A stretch of 64,000 nucleotides of DNA from Candidatus Krumholzibacteriia bacterium (GTDB lineage Bacteria; Krumholzibacteriota; Krumholzibacteriia; Krumholzibacteriales; Krumholzibacteriaceae): NCBI GenBank assembly GCA_023131975.1, contig JAGLYV010000016.1:20842-84841 (forward strand). The letters run 5' to 3'. The translations under genes were made by a program, and so were the position numbers. Shown here one piece after another: positions 18,140-27,547 of this stretch. The notes under the pieces are model-generated. The model saw only the letters and a program-made list of their open reading frames with translations. It made no database searches and was not told where the DNA came from. How positions within the stretch are numbered: position 1 is the stretch's first letter; every line of letters starts with the position of its first letter.

Positions 18140-21100
18140 CTATGCCGGCCTGGTCCTGATCGTTATCCACTCATACAGTACAGGCAATACAATAAGTGTC
18201 AGGAATGTAGATGATATCAGCCCACCTATGACCACGATCGCCAGGGGCCGCTGCACTTCCGACCCCGTACCTGAAGAAAGGACAAGAGGCAGCAGACCAA
18301 GAGCGGTAGTCACCGTAGTCATAAGTACCGGCCTGAATTTCGATAGACTCCCTGCTATCACAGTCTCCCTCAACCCGAGTCCCTTGTTCTTCAAATGACC
18401 GAACCTCGATATAAGAACAAGGCCATCGGTCAAAGCGATACCAAATAGCGCTATAAAGCCTATTGAAGATGGTATGCTCACATTTTCACCTGCCAGGGCC
18501 AGCGCAAACACGCCACCTACCAGGGCCAGTGGAATATTGAGCATGATCAGCAATACATCCTTGAATGAATTGAACAATCCATAAAGCATTATGAGTACAA
18601 AAAGTAACGTTATCGGCATAATGATCGCCAGTCTCCTGTCGGCGGCTTCCTGAAGTTCGAACTGCCCCCCCCAGGCCAGTCTATATCCAGGTGGCAGATC
18701 TACCGAATCGGCTACTACTCTCTGGGCCTCCCGTACAAAACCGCCGTTATCCCTGCCTCTCACATTGCACTGTACCGATATATAGCGCCTCGTATCTTCC
18801 CGGCTTATCTGTCTCAGGCCGGTGACCGTCTCTATCCTGGCAAGTTCCGATACCGGCACATTGAAGCCCTCCGGCGTTCGGATCAACATGCCGGCTATCG
18901 ATGTGTGGTCCTGGCGAAAATCCTCGTCAAACCTGACTGTTAAATCGAAGGCTCTGTCTCCCTCAAATACCTGCCCGACTTCGATTCCGGCAATCGAGTT
19001 CCTGATTATGTTCTGTATCACATATCCGTTGAGGCCGTACCTGGCCACCTGCTCGTCATCGATGGTGATCTGCAACTGGGTCTGACCATCGACCTGCTCG
19101 GTCCTTATATCTGAAGCTCCACTGATATCTGAAAGAAGCGAATTTATCTCATCCGCTTTTTCTTTCAACAAAGCCATATCATGCCCGAAAATCCTGGCAA
19201 CTACGGTTGTCCCCGCTCCTCCTACCAGTCCATCGATCTCATGTTTGACAGGCTGAGAAAAACTGAACGACACCCCGGGAAATCCGGCAACCTTTTCATC
19301 GATCAGTCCGACCAGCTCTTCCTGCGATCCCACATCTTTCCATTTGTTACCGGGCTTGAGATTGACTGTTATACAGGCATAATTTGTGTGATGCATGTGA
19401 GGTCCTACTTCACCGTACCCTATATCCGCGATTACAGATTCGATCGCATCGAATTCACCTAACAGTTGTGTGATCTCTCTGGTCGTCACCGTTATTTCAT
19501 CAAGAGAGATATTCGGATTCATGTAGGCCAGCACCTGGATAGTCCCTTCCTGCAATGTCGGGACAAACTCCCGCCCAAGTCGTTTAAACAAAAATCCACC
19601 CGTTAATACCAGCAGGACCATCCCCGAAATGACCGCGGTTCTTCGTCGCAGAAAAAATTGCAGGACAGACCTGTAATGATTCAGCATTACCGACTCCGAC
19701 ATCCTGCCCCTTCCAGCTCTATTCCCTTTCCTGTTCAGAAGCCGATAAAAAACCGGGGCGATCACCAGGGCATATATCAGGGCACCTGCCATAGTCACCG
19801 ATATCGCTGAGGCAAGAGGCCGGAACATCTTTCCTTCGATCTCTCCCAGTGTAAAAACGGGTATGAATACGATAATAATTATCACAGTGGCAAAAAAGAT
19901 CGGCCGTCCGACTTCCCCTGCGGCTGAAAGGATCTTTTCTGTCGGAGTAGCCTTATCGGTCGGGTCATCGAATGTCGTCTGGATCTTCTCCACCATGATA
20001 ATGGTGGCATCCACGATCATACCAAGGGCTATCGCCACACCCCCAAATGAGATCAGGTCGCCGGGGATACCACTCCTGTACATGATTATAAACGCGAAAA
20101 GAGTGGAGAATGGCAGAGAGCAGAGGACTATGAGGGCGTTTCGAAGATCACCGAGAAACAGGAACGAAACGAAACACACCAGAATGAGTCCCAGGATGAG
20201 GGCTGTCCTTACCGTACTTATACTGTTCCTGACTAATGAAGATTGATCATAAAATGTGACGATCTCGACCCCGTCAGGCAGTGTGCTGTTGATTTCCTCT
20301 ATTCTTTTCTTCAGTCTCTCGATCACTTCAAACGAATTGGCACCATGGGTCTTATAGACGCTTCCCGTCACGACCTCCTCGACACCGTCAAGGATCGCGA
20401 CACCACGCCTGAACGCGTTCCCATATTCGACTCTGGCCACATCACCGATGGAAACAGGTGTCCCTTCGATTGAGCGTATGACGATCCTTTCTATGTCCTC
20501 TATACTGTCGATGAGCCCGAGGGTCCTGACTACCAGTTCCTCCTGCCCACGCTCGAGTATCCCGGCTCCAAGATTCAAGTTGTTCATTCGGGTGGCATCG
20601 ATCAGGTCGTCCAGAGTCAGATCGAACTGCTGGAGTCTGCCGGGATCTACTCTTATCTGGTATTGCCGTACATGCCCTCCCTGGCTTATTACTTTCGCTA
20701 TTCCGGATTGAGTCTGAATTTCCCTTTTCACGATCCAGTCCTGGATTGTACGAAGCTCGGTGATATCGTGGCCATCACCCTTCAGATAGTAGGCCAGGAT
20801 CTTCCCCATTCCGCTGGCGATAGATCCCATTTCCAGCCCATGAGGCATACTCATGATCTCAGGAATATTCTCTTCCGCCTCCCCTATCCTCTCCGATACA
20901 AGCTGACGAGCGAGATATATGTCCACCTCATCTTCGAAATAAATGTTTACCGTAGAAAGGCCCAGGGAGGATATCGACCTGACCTTCTTCACCCCGGGGA
21001 TGCCTCTCATCGCGACTTCCACCGGCCTTGTCACGAACCGTTCCACTTCCTCGGCAGCCATTCCTTCAAGTTCTGCAAAGACCTGGACAAGGTTCGGACT

Positions 21101-21226
21101 GATGTCGGGAAACGCGTCAATGGATAGACGCGGCAGTGAATACAACCCTAATCCGCAGATGCCGACAAATCCGAGGACGACCATCCACCTGTATTTCAGC
21201 GCGTATTGGATAATTTTTTTAATCAT
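18140..21226 (-). CDS. Heavy-metal efflux RND permease, CzcA/CusA family
   Basis: ORF 1028 aa; AFPDISPNLVQVFAELEGMAAEEVERFVTRPVE, GGVAIALGMIVDATIIMVEKI, GIALTDGLVLISR. The loop QPVKHEIDGLVGGAGTTVVARIFGHD is CzcA-like and lacks the CusA Met. Confidence 0.93.
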   Translation of the reverse strand: MIKKIIQYALKYRWMVVLGFVGICGLGLYSLPRLSIDAFPDISPNLVQVFAELEGMAAEEVERFVTRPVEVAMRGIPGVKKVRSISSLGLSTVNIYFEDEVDIYLARQLVSERIGEAEENIPEIMSMPHGLEMGSIASGMGKILAYYLKGDGHDITELRTIQDWIVKREIQTQSGIAKVISQGGHVRQYQIRVDPGRLQQFDLTLDDLIDATRMNNLNLGAGILERGQEELVVRTLGLIDSIEDIERIVIRSIEGTPVSIGDVARVEYGNAFRRGVAILDGVEEVVTGSVYKTHGANSFEVIERLKKRIEEINSTLPDGVEIVTFYDQSSLVRNSISTVRTALILGLILVCFVSFLFLGDLRNALIVLCSLPFSTLFAFIIMYRSGIPGDLISFGGVAIALGMIVDATIIMVEKIQTTFDDPTDKATPTEKILSAAGEVGRPIFFATVIIIIVFIPVFTLGEIEGKMFRPLASAISVTMAGALIYALVIAPVFYRLLNRKGNRAGRGRMSESVMLNHYRSVLQFFLRRRTAVISGMVLLVLTGGFLFKRLGREFVPTLQEGTIQVLAYMNPNISLDEITVTTREITQLLGEFDAIESVIADIGYGEVGPHMHHTNYACITVNLKPGNKWKDVGSQEELVGLIDEKVAGFPGVSFSFSQPVKHEIDGLVGGAGTTVVARIFGHDMALLKEKADEINSLLSDISGASDIRTEQVDGQTQLQITIDDEQVARYGLNGYVIQNIIRNSIAGIEVGQVFEGDRAFDLTVRFDEDFRQDHTSIAGMLIRTPEGFNVPVSELARIETVTGLRQISREDTRRYISVQCNVRGRDNGGFVREAQRVVADSVDLPPGYRLAWGGQFELQEAADRRLAIIMPITLLFVLIMLYGLFNSFKDVLLIMLNIPLALVGGVFALALAGENVSIPSSIGFIALFGIALTDGLVLISRFGHLKNKGLGLRETVIAGSLSKFRPVLMTTVTTALGLLPLVLSSGTGSEVQRPLAIVVIGGLISSTFLTLIVLPVLYEWITIRTRPA

Positions 21227-21244
21227 TCTGTTGACTCCATCTAC

Positions 21245-22576
21245 CTAGTGAGCGTGTCCGTGTCCACTACAGGAAGCATCGGGCGATTTCTCCAGTTCAG
21301 CCTTGATACGAAATGAGTTTGTGATGGCTATGACTTCGCCAGGGGATAGTCCTGAAACAATCTCTACCTTGTCGTCATTCATTCTTCCGACTGTGACTGT
21401 TCTCAGAGAAAAACCATCACCGTCCCATACGAATACGACCGACCCGTCATCCACATATTGTATTGCTGATCCGGGTGCAACCAGCTCCGCGGCAACATTA
21501 TCAATTACTATGTCGGCGGAGATGAATGTACCTGGCCTGAGCCTGCCATCCCTGTTCCCCAGAACGACTCTCGCAAGTGCGGTCCTTGTTTTACGGTCCA
21601 TGACAGGATCGATATGGCTTATCCGACCACTGGTGCCCAGCATCCCGTCTTTTGCGGATATGATCACTTCCTGTCCTACTGACAGGGACCCCATGTCGGA
21701 CTGATACAACCTGAGATCGGCCCACACGCTATCCAGATCGGAAAAAAGAAATATTTCATCATCGTCCGCTACGGACTCCCCCTCGGCCAGATGTTTTCTT
21801 ATCACGGTACCATCGAATGGAGCCCTGATCTCGTATAACGCGAAGTGTTCGATACTCGAGGAATCCAGGGCATCCAGCATCAAACGGTCAAATCCGAGAG
21901 CAAACAACTTCCTCTCCGAACTGTTCCTGCCGATCTCAGCTTCTACCAACCCGTTCTTCGCCGACAGGAATTCAGATTTTGAGGATATACCTTCCTTGAA
22001 CAACTTATCCTCCCGTTCGAAAATGGACCCAGCCAACCTCCACTCCTCTACAGAGGTAAGATATGCAGCTTTATAGTCCGCGAGTTCCCGGCTCTCTATG
22101 ACGGCAAGGATCTCCCCCGCCTTCACCCTGTCTCCCAGGTCGACTTCGACTTTCCTCACGATCCCGGCGACCCTTGGAACGATTTGAGCGGTTCGATCCG
22201 CGTTCAATACAAGTTCGCCTCTGACACGATGCCGAAGATCAAACATTCCCCGTCCAGTTTTCGCAACAGCGATTCCGTATCTGACCATATCTTCTTCTGT
22301 CATATGCACCAGGCCCTCGGCAATGGACTCATGATCATGATCGACCGGCAAGTCTCCGGCAGTATGTTCATGACCGTGATCCGCATCGTCCTCTTTCAAT
22401 GAGTGTTCATGATCATGACCTGAATGATCTTCATCCGTGGAGTGTTCATGGTCATGATCACCGGAACCCACCGGTGATTGACTATCACCTGCGCGCGGCA
22501 CCGATCTCATTGACGCTACCACTACGAACAGAATGACGAATATCGCTAAAATAACTACCTTCCAGTATCTCATCAT
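21245..22576 (-). CDS. Heavy-metal efflux RND periplasmic adaptor, CzcB type, His-rich at both ends
   Basis: RIVPRVAGIVRKVEVDLGDRVKAGEILAVIESREL lipoyl motif; HDHEH-type repeats near the N-terminus; C-terminus CSGHGHAH; operon with CzcA and CzcC. Confidence 0.92.
   Translation of the reverse strand: MMRYWKVVILAIFVILFVVVASMRSVPRAGDSQSPVGSGDHDHEHSTDEDHSGHDHEHSLKEDDADHGHEHTAGDLPVDHDHESIAEGLVHMTEEDMVRYGIAVAKTGRGMFDLRHRVRGELVLNADRTAQIVPRVAGIVRKVEVDLGDRVKAGEILAVIESRELADYKAAYLTSVEEWRLAGSIFEREDKLFKEGISSKSEFLSAKNGLVEAEIGRNSSERKLFALGFDRLMLDALDSSSIEHFALYEIRAPFDGTVIRKHLAEGESVADDDEIFLFSDLDSVWADLRLYQSDMGSLSVGQEVIISAKDGMLGTSGRISHIDPVMDRKTRTALARVVLGNRDGRLRPGTFISADIVIDNVAAELVAPGSAIQYVDDGSVVFVWDGDGFSLRTVTVGRMNDDKVEIVSGLSPGEVIAITNSFRIKAELEKSPDASCSGHGHAH
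22304..22459 (-). repeat. In-gene His-rich repeat (four DHxHEx blocks) in the CzcB-like adaptor
   Basis: DHDHEHSTDEDHSGHDHEHSLKEDDADHGHEHTAGDLPVDHDHES. Confidence 0.85.
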
Positions 22577-23955
22577 TTCCTCCTGCCATCATCGAGTCCC
22601 TCTTTAGCGACAGGACTTCCTGTCATACGCTCGATCTCCGCCCCGGCCGAATGATACCGGACAAGTGCATCGATATACTGCGTCCTTACTTCGAACAGCA
22701 TCCTTTGAGAATCGAGGACATTCAGATAATCACTCTTACCATTTTCATAGCTTTTTATTGATGCCTCGAATACAGCCTCCGCGCTACCGAGGATATTCTT
22801 CTTCAGTTGCGTAGCTTCGATATAGGCCGATGAAAACAAGCTGTATTCCTCGAACAGATCCATATTGACTCTCGAATGGACTTCTCTCAAGCTCTCGGAG
22901 GCGCCGGCAAGCTCATATCCCGCACGGAGCCTTGCTCCCTGGTTGCGGTTGCGCAAGGGCAGAGGTATCGACACCCCGAACATCAGTAGTTTCTCCCCCG
23001 ATTCATTATACTTTTTGATTCCGCCGTTGAGAGTAATGTCAGGGATCGCCAGGGCATTCTCCAGGTCGAGGGCCGCTTTCTTTCGCTCTACATCCAGTTC
23101 CCCCTGCCTTATCCCGTAATGATCTTTGAGCATGTCCTTAAACACTTCATACGAAGGAACAGGAACCGTCGAATCGAGACACCCCAGAGCGATATCGAAT
23201 CCAGGTCGCTCATCCCCCCATGTCGAAGATAATCTTCTGCGGGACTCTTCGAGTCTTCTGTTGCAGACATCATGCTGTATCTTCATCCTCGATAGAATGA
23301 CACCCGCTTTCTTCTCTTCGAGTACTGCGTCTTTTCCTGTTTCAACTCTTCTTTCAACCGATCGCAAAAGCTGCTCAGATATATTAAGAAGATCTTCAGC
23401 TATTGCCATTTTCTCCTGCGCCGCGACTACCTCGATAAACGCTTGCGTGACTTCGGTAAACAGACCCAGTCTGACTTCCTCGTAATCCCAACCTGCGGAT
23501 TGCTGTTCCAGAGAGGCGAGCCTTACTCGTTTACTCTTCTTTCCTCCGAGTTCGATGATCTTGCTAAGACGAAAAGAGAATTCCGACCCCTGAAAACCAC
23601 TCATCTCACCGGGACCTCCCGCATTCTCGACTTCGACTTCGAGCTCTGGATCAGGAGTGAGACCCGCCTGGATCAATTCTGCCTCACGCGCTCTCACATT
23701 CCAGGAAAATGCTCTCAAACGGGGGTTATGCATCAAAGCGAGTGCCAGACATTGAGAAAGACTGATCTCTCTCAGATCGATTGACGGTGCCGCATACTCT
23801 CCGATATCTCCAGTTTCAGCGACCGGATGATAGGTATCGTATTCGCTTCCCAGTTGTGCCGGTTCCGGCAGGACCATACTTTCTCCCGCTTTCCTACACC
23901 CCCCCCCGGCAACAGCCAATAGCAGCAGGATAACGATCATTGATTTTTTCGACAT
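22573..23955 (-). CDS. TolC-family outer membrane efflux protein, CzcC type
   Basis: ORF 460 aa; SLSQCLALALMHNPRLRAFSWNVRAREAELIQAGLTPDPELEVEVENAGG; YENGKSDYLNVLDSQRMLFEVRTQYIDALVRYHSAGAEIERM. Confidence 0.92.
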   Translation of the reverse strand: MSKKSMIVILLLLAVAGGGCRKAGESMVLPEPAQLGSEYDTYHPVAETGDIGEYAAPSIDLREISLSQCLALALMHNPRLRAFSWNVRAREAELIQAGLTPDPELEVEVENAGGPGEMSGFQGSEFSFRLSKIIELGGKKSKRVRLASLEQQSAGWDYEEVRLGLFTEVTQAFIEVVAAQEKMAIAEDLLNISEQLLRSVERRVETGKDAVLEEKKAGVILSRMKIQHDVCNRRLEESRRRLSSTWGDERPGFDIALGCLDSTVPVPSYEVFKDMLKDHYGIRQGELDVERKKAALDLENALAIPDITLNGGIKKYNESGEKLLMFGVSIPLPLRNRNQGARLRAGYELAGASESLREVHSRVNMDLFEEYSLFSSAYIEATQLKKNILGSAEAVFEASIKSYENGKSDYLNVLDSQRMLFEVRTQYIDALVRYHSAGAEIERMTGSPVAKEGLDDGRRK

Positions 23956-24058
23956 AAACTTTTCCTCAGTTCAGCATCAAAGGAGGGTACACCCAGCCTG
24001 ATACTATTGCTGAAAGTTGAATTGATAATGATTTCTAATAAACTCGATCAGCGGGAGA

Positions 24059-24502
24059 TCATGTCAACATGATCACGGTACGAAGAGAGATCAGAATCGA
24101 TCTCGTGGACTCAATAGACTTACCGATAAAACAGTCTGCTGATGAAATAGTATCCTGTGGATACGATTCAACAGGAACGGAATCGAGGGAAAAATATCCC
24201 GGCCAGCCTCCGTCCGGAAGAGAATAATCACGTTTCTGATGTTCGTGTCTGCCGGGTATGGCCTGCTCACAGCTCTGACTATGATCTGTGTGTTGAGAAT
24301 GATGGATTCCATCGGTTTCAATCGGGTGACAGGAATGTCCTGCTTCATCCGCCGGATGACATCCTTCCGATAGTCCCGGTGATTCAACGCAGAATATTCC
24401 ACCTTTCAGGCAGAACCCGATATCAGACAGGGAGAACACAACAAAGATGCTCAGAACGAGAATCGCGCTGTTTCTCTTTATGTTGCCGGCATTCATGAAC
24501 AC
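24059..24502 (-). CDS. Small exported His/Cys-rich protein upstream of the czcCBA-like genes, putative metal binding
   Basis: Hydrophobic signal-like N-terminus, then CHPADEAGHSCHPIETDGIHHSQHTDHSQSCEQAIPGRHEHQ; co-directional and 103 bp upstream of the CzcC gene. Confidence 0.6.
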   Translation of the reverse strand: MFMNAGNIKRNSAILVLSIFVVFSLSDIGFCLKGGIFCVESPGLSEGCHPADEAGHSCHPIETDGIHHSQHTDHSQSCEQAIPGRHEHQKRDYSLPDGGWPGYFSLDSVPVESYPQDTISSADCFIGKSIESTRSILISLRTVIMLT

Positions 24503-24632
24503 TCAGACGCCTCTTTCACTGCTCGGGGCTTGAATCCAACTCTGACCCTGTAGGAAGTATACAACCTTTCAATAGTAAGATTCCAATTAATTCAGGGACC
24601 GGCAATTTTCCGGGAAGCCCATAATCAAAAAT

Positions 24633-27152
24633 CTATCTCAACAAGACCATTTTCCTTGTCTGGATCTGATCTCCAGCACACATCCTGCAGAAATAGACAC
24701 CGGAAGCAGACATACTACCGGTCATATCCCTTCCGTCCCATACAATTTCCCGTCGTCCAGCCTCAAAGACTCTATCTGCCAGATCCCTCACCAGCTGTCC
24801 GTTGACATTAAACACCGATATCTTAACATTCGATTTGAATGGAACGTCGAATCTTATTGTAGTTAAAGGATTAAACGGATTGGGCACATTCTGGCGAAGC
24901 ATGAATCCAGCAATATCAGGAATTGTCGATGTCACGGAACTCGTGGTAAAATCTTCCGATTCATCGTACATGGCCAACCCCGCAAGGTCCCTCGCTATTA
25001 CCATTATTCTCGAAGCAGTCGAGGCACTGTCAGGCACTGTCCATTCGAATGATCCATCATTCGGTTCCCCCAGGGCCACAGTATCCGGATAAGTGACGCC
25101 AGCGTCGAAAGAACGGATGATATCGATCGATGTCACTCCGACATTATCAGAAGCCGTCCAGCTTATCGCACAAAGATCATCAGCTTCGAGTTCTTCCCCA
25201 CCGATCGGATAAGCCAAAACCACAGACGGTTGTTCCAGGTCGGGCCAGGTGTCGATGAGCCACTCGAGAGATCTGGCCATCAGCGTGTCTCTCGTCGAAC
25301 TTGTATTGACAGCTTCCAGACCGAAGGCGAAATAGACCATCTTGTGTATGCCCGCGTATCTGAGTCCCGCTTCGGTTCCGGCAGAGTACTCGAGGATAGC
25401 CGAGGCGCCCGTTCGCGGTTCTATCTCACTTGGCCAATCCTGATTGCCACTTCCGTCACCCTCGCCGATCCCAAATGACAGACCATCACCGATCGGATCA
25501 CCCGATATTCCTGTCAAAGTCCTGAACCCGGAATCATCCTCTATATAATCGGCGTGCATGTAGGCGTTGTAGAAATCGATCTCGCTGGCATAACCTTCAT
25601 GGTTCAACTGCCAACCGACATCCTGTCCTGACATCAACATCCTGCCACCAAGCTCCAGATAACTGGAGATCGTACTCCTGTTTTCGGCCTCGATATCCCC
25701 TGAAATACCAGTCATCCATACTACAGCCGAATATCTGTTCAGAAGCGAGACAGAGGGATAACCGAGATCATCCTCACTCCACTTATCAAACAGGTACCCG
25801 TTATTCAACAGAGCTGTACTGAAATAATCATCGTAATGGGATCCTGCATCATCATCGACAAGCAAAATCGGGATATCCCCGATCATGACCCCAAAAGTAT
25901 CAGAGCCGGTGTAACTTCCTCCATCGGCAGATACATCGATCTGAAATTCTACTATTGTACCGGGGGCCGCGAATTCACTGATAGCGAACTGAAAATCTGT
26001 AATCCCCGCATACTGATCGCCGGGCTGGAAATCGGGATAAACAGCCGTGGGTTGCAGGATGTCCACAAGGCCATCCTGACTCTGCAAGGTTGCCGAGACT
26101 CCAGTCCTGGAAGAAGAAACCGGTTCGCAGAACAGAGTCACTTCCAGAAAAACAGTCTCACCAGGATCGGGCCTGCCATCCCCATCTCCCGATACGTCAT
26201 CTATCTCCATCCCATGATACGCCAGCCTGTCACCGGAGTTATACGCGATTCTCTGGGTCGCGTATCCGACCCTGCACGATCCGTACTTGATCCAGAAATA
26301 ACCGTCCAGTCCCCAGCCGGTCCCCCAGCTGTTTTTTATCAGCCAGGCGCCTTCTCCCCCGCACATCATATCGTCCCATCCGACTATCACCACAGCATGG
26401 TTTATCTGCTCTTCGTCCGCATGTTCATAACAGCCACCTATATAATCACTGAAATCATCGTATACCGTGAAAGTAGTCGCTACAGGAGAAATCATGACCG
26501 CCTGCTTGATAGATTCTACATCATTCGGTATATCGTACCATTCTCCCGCGGATGCCACCTTGGTACAAAGATCATCCGTACAGGGCACATCGTCATCCGC
26601 CTGGTACGGCATGCAGGTCTCCAGAACAGCCCCGTACTGGTTGATGTATTCCCATGCCCATGAATACCATCCTCCACTACAGCCGACCCCCTGTGTTCTG
26701 CATGAAAGTACCTGCTGCTCCGAGAGATCGTACTCGATCCCCTCGTTCTGCAGGATGACGGCCTCAAGAGCTCCAAAAGCAGCGAAGTCCCAACAACTGC
26801 CACACCCTCCCTGATTTTTTACTGAAGACACCATCCCGTAATCACGCCAGTCCCAGGTCGATGGCGAAACACCAAGAAACGGTCTGCCATCAACTGAAAC
26901 AGGTCGGGAATCTATTTTTCTTTTGAGCTCTGCCGGCACTTTCGCCTTGCACATTGAAAGGAATTCCTCCGAGGAAAGTTCCGAGAGAGAAGTCTTTCCC
27001 GCTATCCATCCATACCCGTTCTGATCTATTCGCCGCTGGACCTCCTCAATAGAGACCGTTCGATCGGCACGAGCATCTGAAAACAGAGCTGAAAATAAAA
27101 ATATCGCCGCCAGAAAAACGACGACTGTTGTCAGAATTGATTTTCTCGTCAT
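24633..27152 (-). CDS. Secreted papain-family (C1A) cysteine protease with FlgD/T9SS type-A-like C-terminal domain
   Basis: KNQGGCGSCWDFAAFGALEA (Gln/Cys), INHAVVIVGWDD (His), WLIKNSWGTGWGLDGYFWIKYG (Asn); C-terminal NVPNPFNPLTTIRFDVPFKSNVKISVFNVNGQLVRDL...GVYFCRMCAG. Confidence 0.92.
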   Translation of the reverse strand: MTRKSILTTVVVFLAAIFLFSALFSDARADRTVSIEEVQRRIDQNGYGWIAGKTSLSELSSEEFLSMCKAKVPAELKRKIDSRPVSVDGRPFLGVSPSTWDWRDYGMVSSVKNQGGCGSCWDFAAFGALEAVILQNEGIEYDLSEQQVLSCRTQGVGCSGGWYSWAWEYINQYGAVLETCMPYQADDDVPCTDDLCTKVASAGEWYDIPNDVESIKQAVMISPVATTFTVYDDFSDYIGGCYEHADEEQINHAVVIVGWDDMMCGGEGAWLIKNSWGTGWGLDGYFWIKYGSCRVGYATQRIAYNSGDRLAYHGMEIDDVSGDGDGRPDPGETVFLEVTLFCEPVSSSRTGVSATLQSQDGLVDILQPTAVYPDFQPGDQYAGITDFQFAISEFAAPGTIVEFQIDVSADGGSYTGSDTFGVMIGDIPILLVDDDAGSHYDDYFSTALLNNGYLFDKWSEDDLGYPSVSLLNRYSAVVWMTGISGDIEAENRSTISSYLELGGRMLMSGQDVGWQLNHEGYASEIDFYNAYMHADYIEDDSGFRTLTGISGDPIGDGLSFGIGEGDGSGNQDWPSEIEPRTGASAILEYSAGTEAGLRYAGIHKMVYFAFGLEAVNTSSTRDTLMARSLEWLIDTWPDLEQPSVVLAYPIGGEELEADDLCAISWTASDNVGVTSIDIIRSFDAGVTYPDTVALGEPNDGSFEWTVPDSASTASRIMVIARDLAGLAMYDESEDFTTSSVTSTIPDIAGFMLRQNVPNPFNPLTTIRFDVPFKSNVKISVFNVNGQLVRDLADRVFEAGRREIVWDGRDMTGSMSASGVYFCRMCAGDQIQTRKMVLLR

Positions 27153-27167
27153 CGTGACACTCCTTTA

Positions 27168-27190
27168 TTACAACGTCTTACTTGTTGTAA
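27168..27190. promoter_or_regulatory. Inverted repeat TTACAAC-N9-GTTGTAA upstream of the C1A protease start, possible operator
   Basis: Perfect 7-bp arms, 15 bp upstream of the protease start codon (27152). Confidence 0.35.
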
Positions 27191-27263
27191 TATAGCACGT
27201 TACGGGCTACTACGTCAAGGAAGTATGTGGCTGAACGGCAGGCAGATGAATCGATTTTGCAGT

Positions 27264-27512
27264 TCAGTGGTTCGTATTTCCGGTCTTTTCCAGTATCCAT
27301 GAGCTGATATAGTCGAGTACTTCAGGAGAGAACGTCTCGGCTATGGAGGCATATTCAGAAGGTGATCCGCTGTCACAATGCTGGAAAAGATGATTGAGTC
27401 CCGGAAACACTTCCAGTTGGAAGTCGGGATTACCGCCGGCTTCGAGAGCTTTCCTGACCGCACTGACATTCTTTCCCTGTATCTTATCCAATTCTACCTC
27501 CGCGGATCAGGA
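27264..27512 (-). pseudogene. Remnant of an alpha/beta hydrolase C-terminus
   Basis: Reads SAEVELDKIQGKNVSAVRKALEAGGNPDFQLEVFPGLNHLFQHCDSGSPSEYASIAETFSPEVLDYISSWI, matching the catalytic-His end of serine hydrolases; an in-frame stop just upstream leaves no N-terminal catalytic domain. Confidence 0.65.
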
Positions 27513-27547
27513 TCACAACTACACCTTATACACAGAAAGTGTCACAT

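Noticed and set aside
22304-22459. Short repeats (catgatcatga-like) as regulatory repeats
   Set aside because: They are His/Asp codon repeats within the adaptor ORF.
25836-26663. 275-aa plus-strand ORF
   Set aside because: Antisense to the papain-like protease catalytic region.
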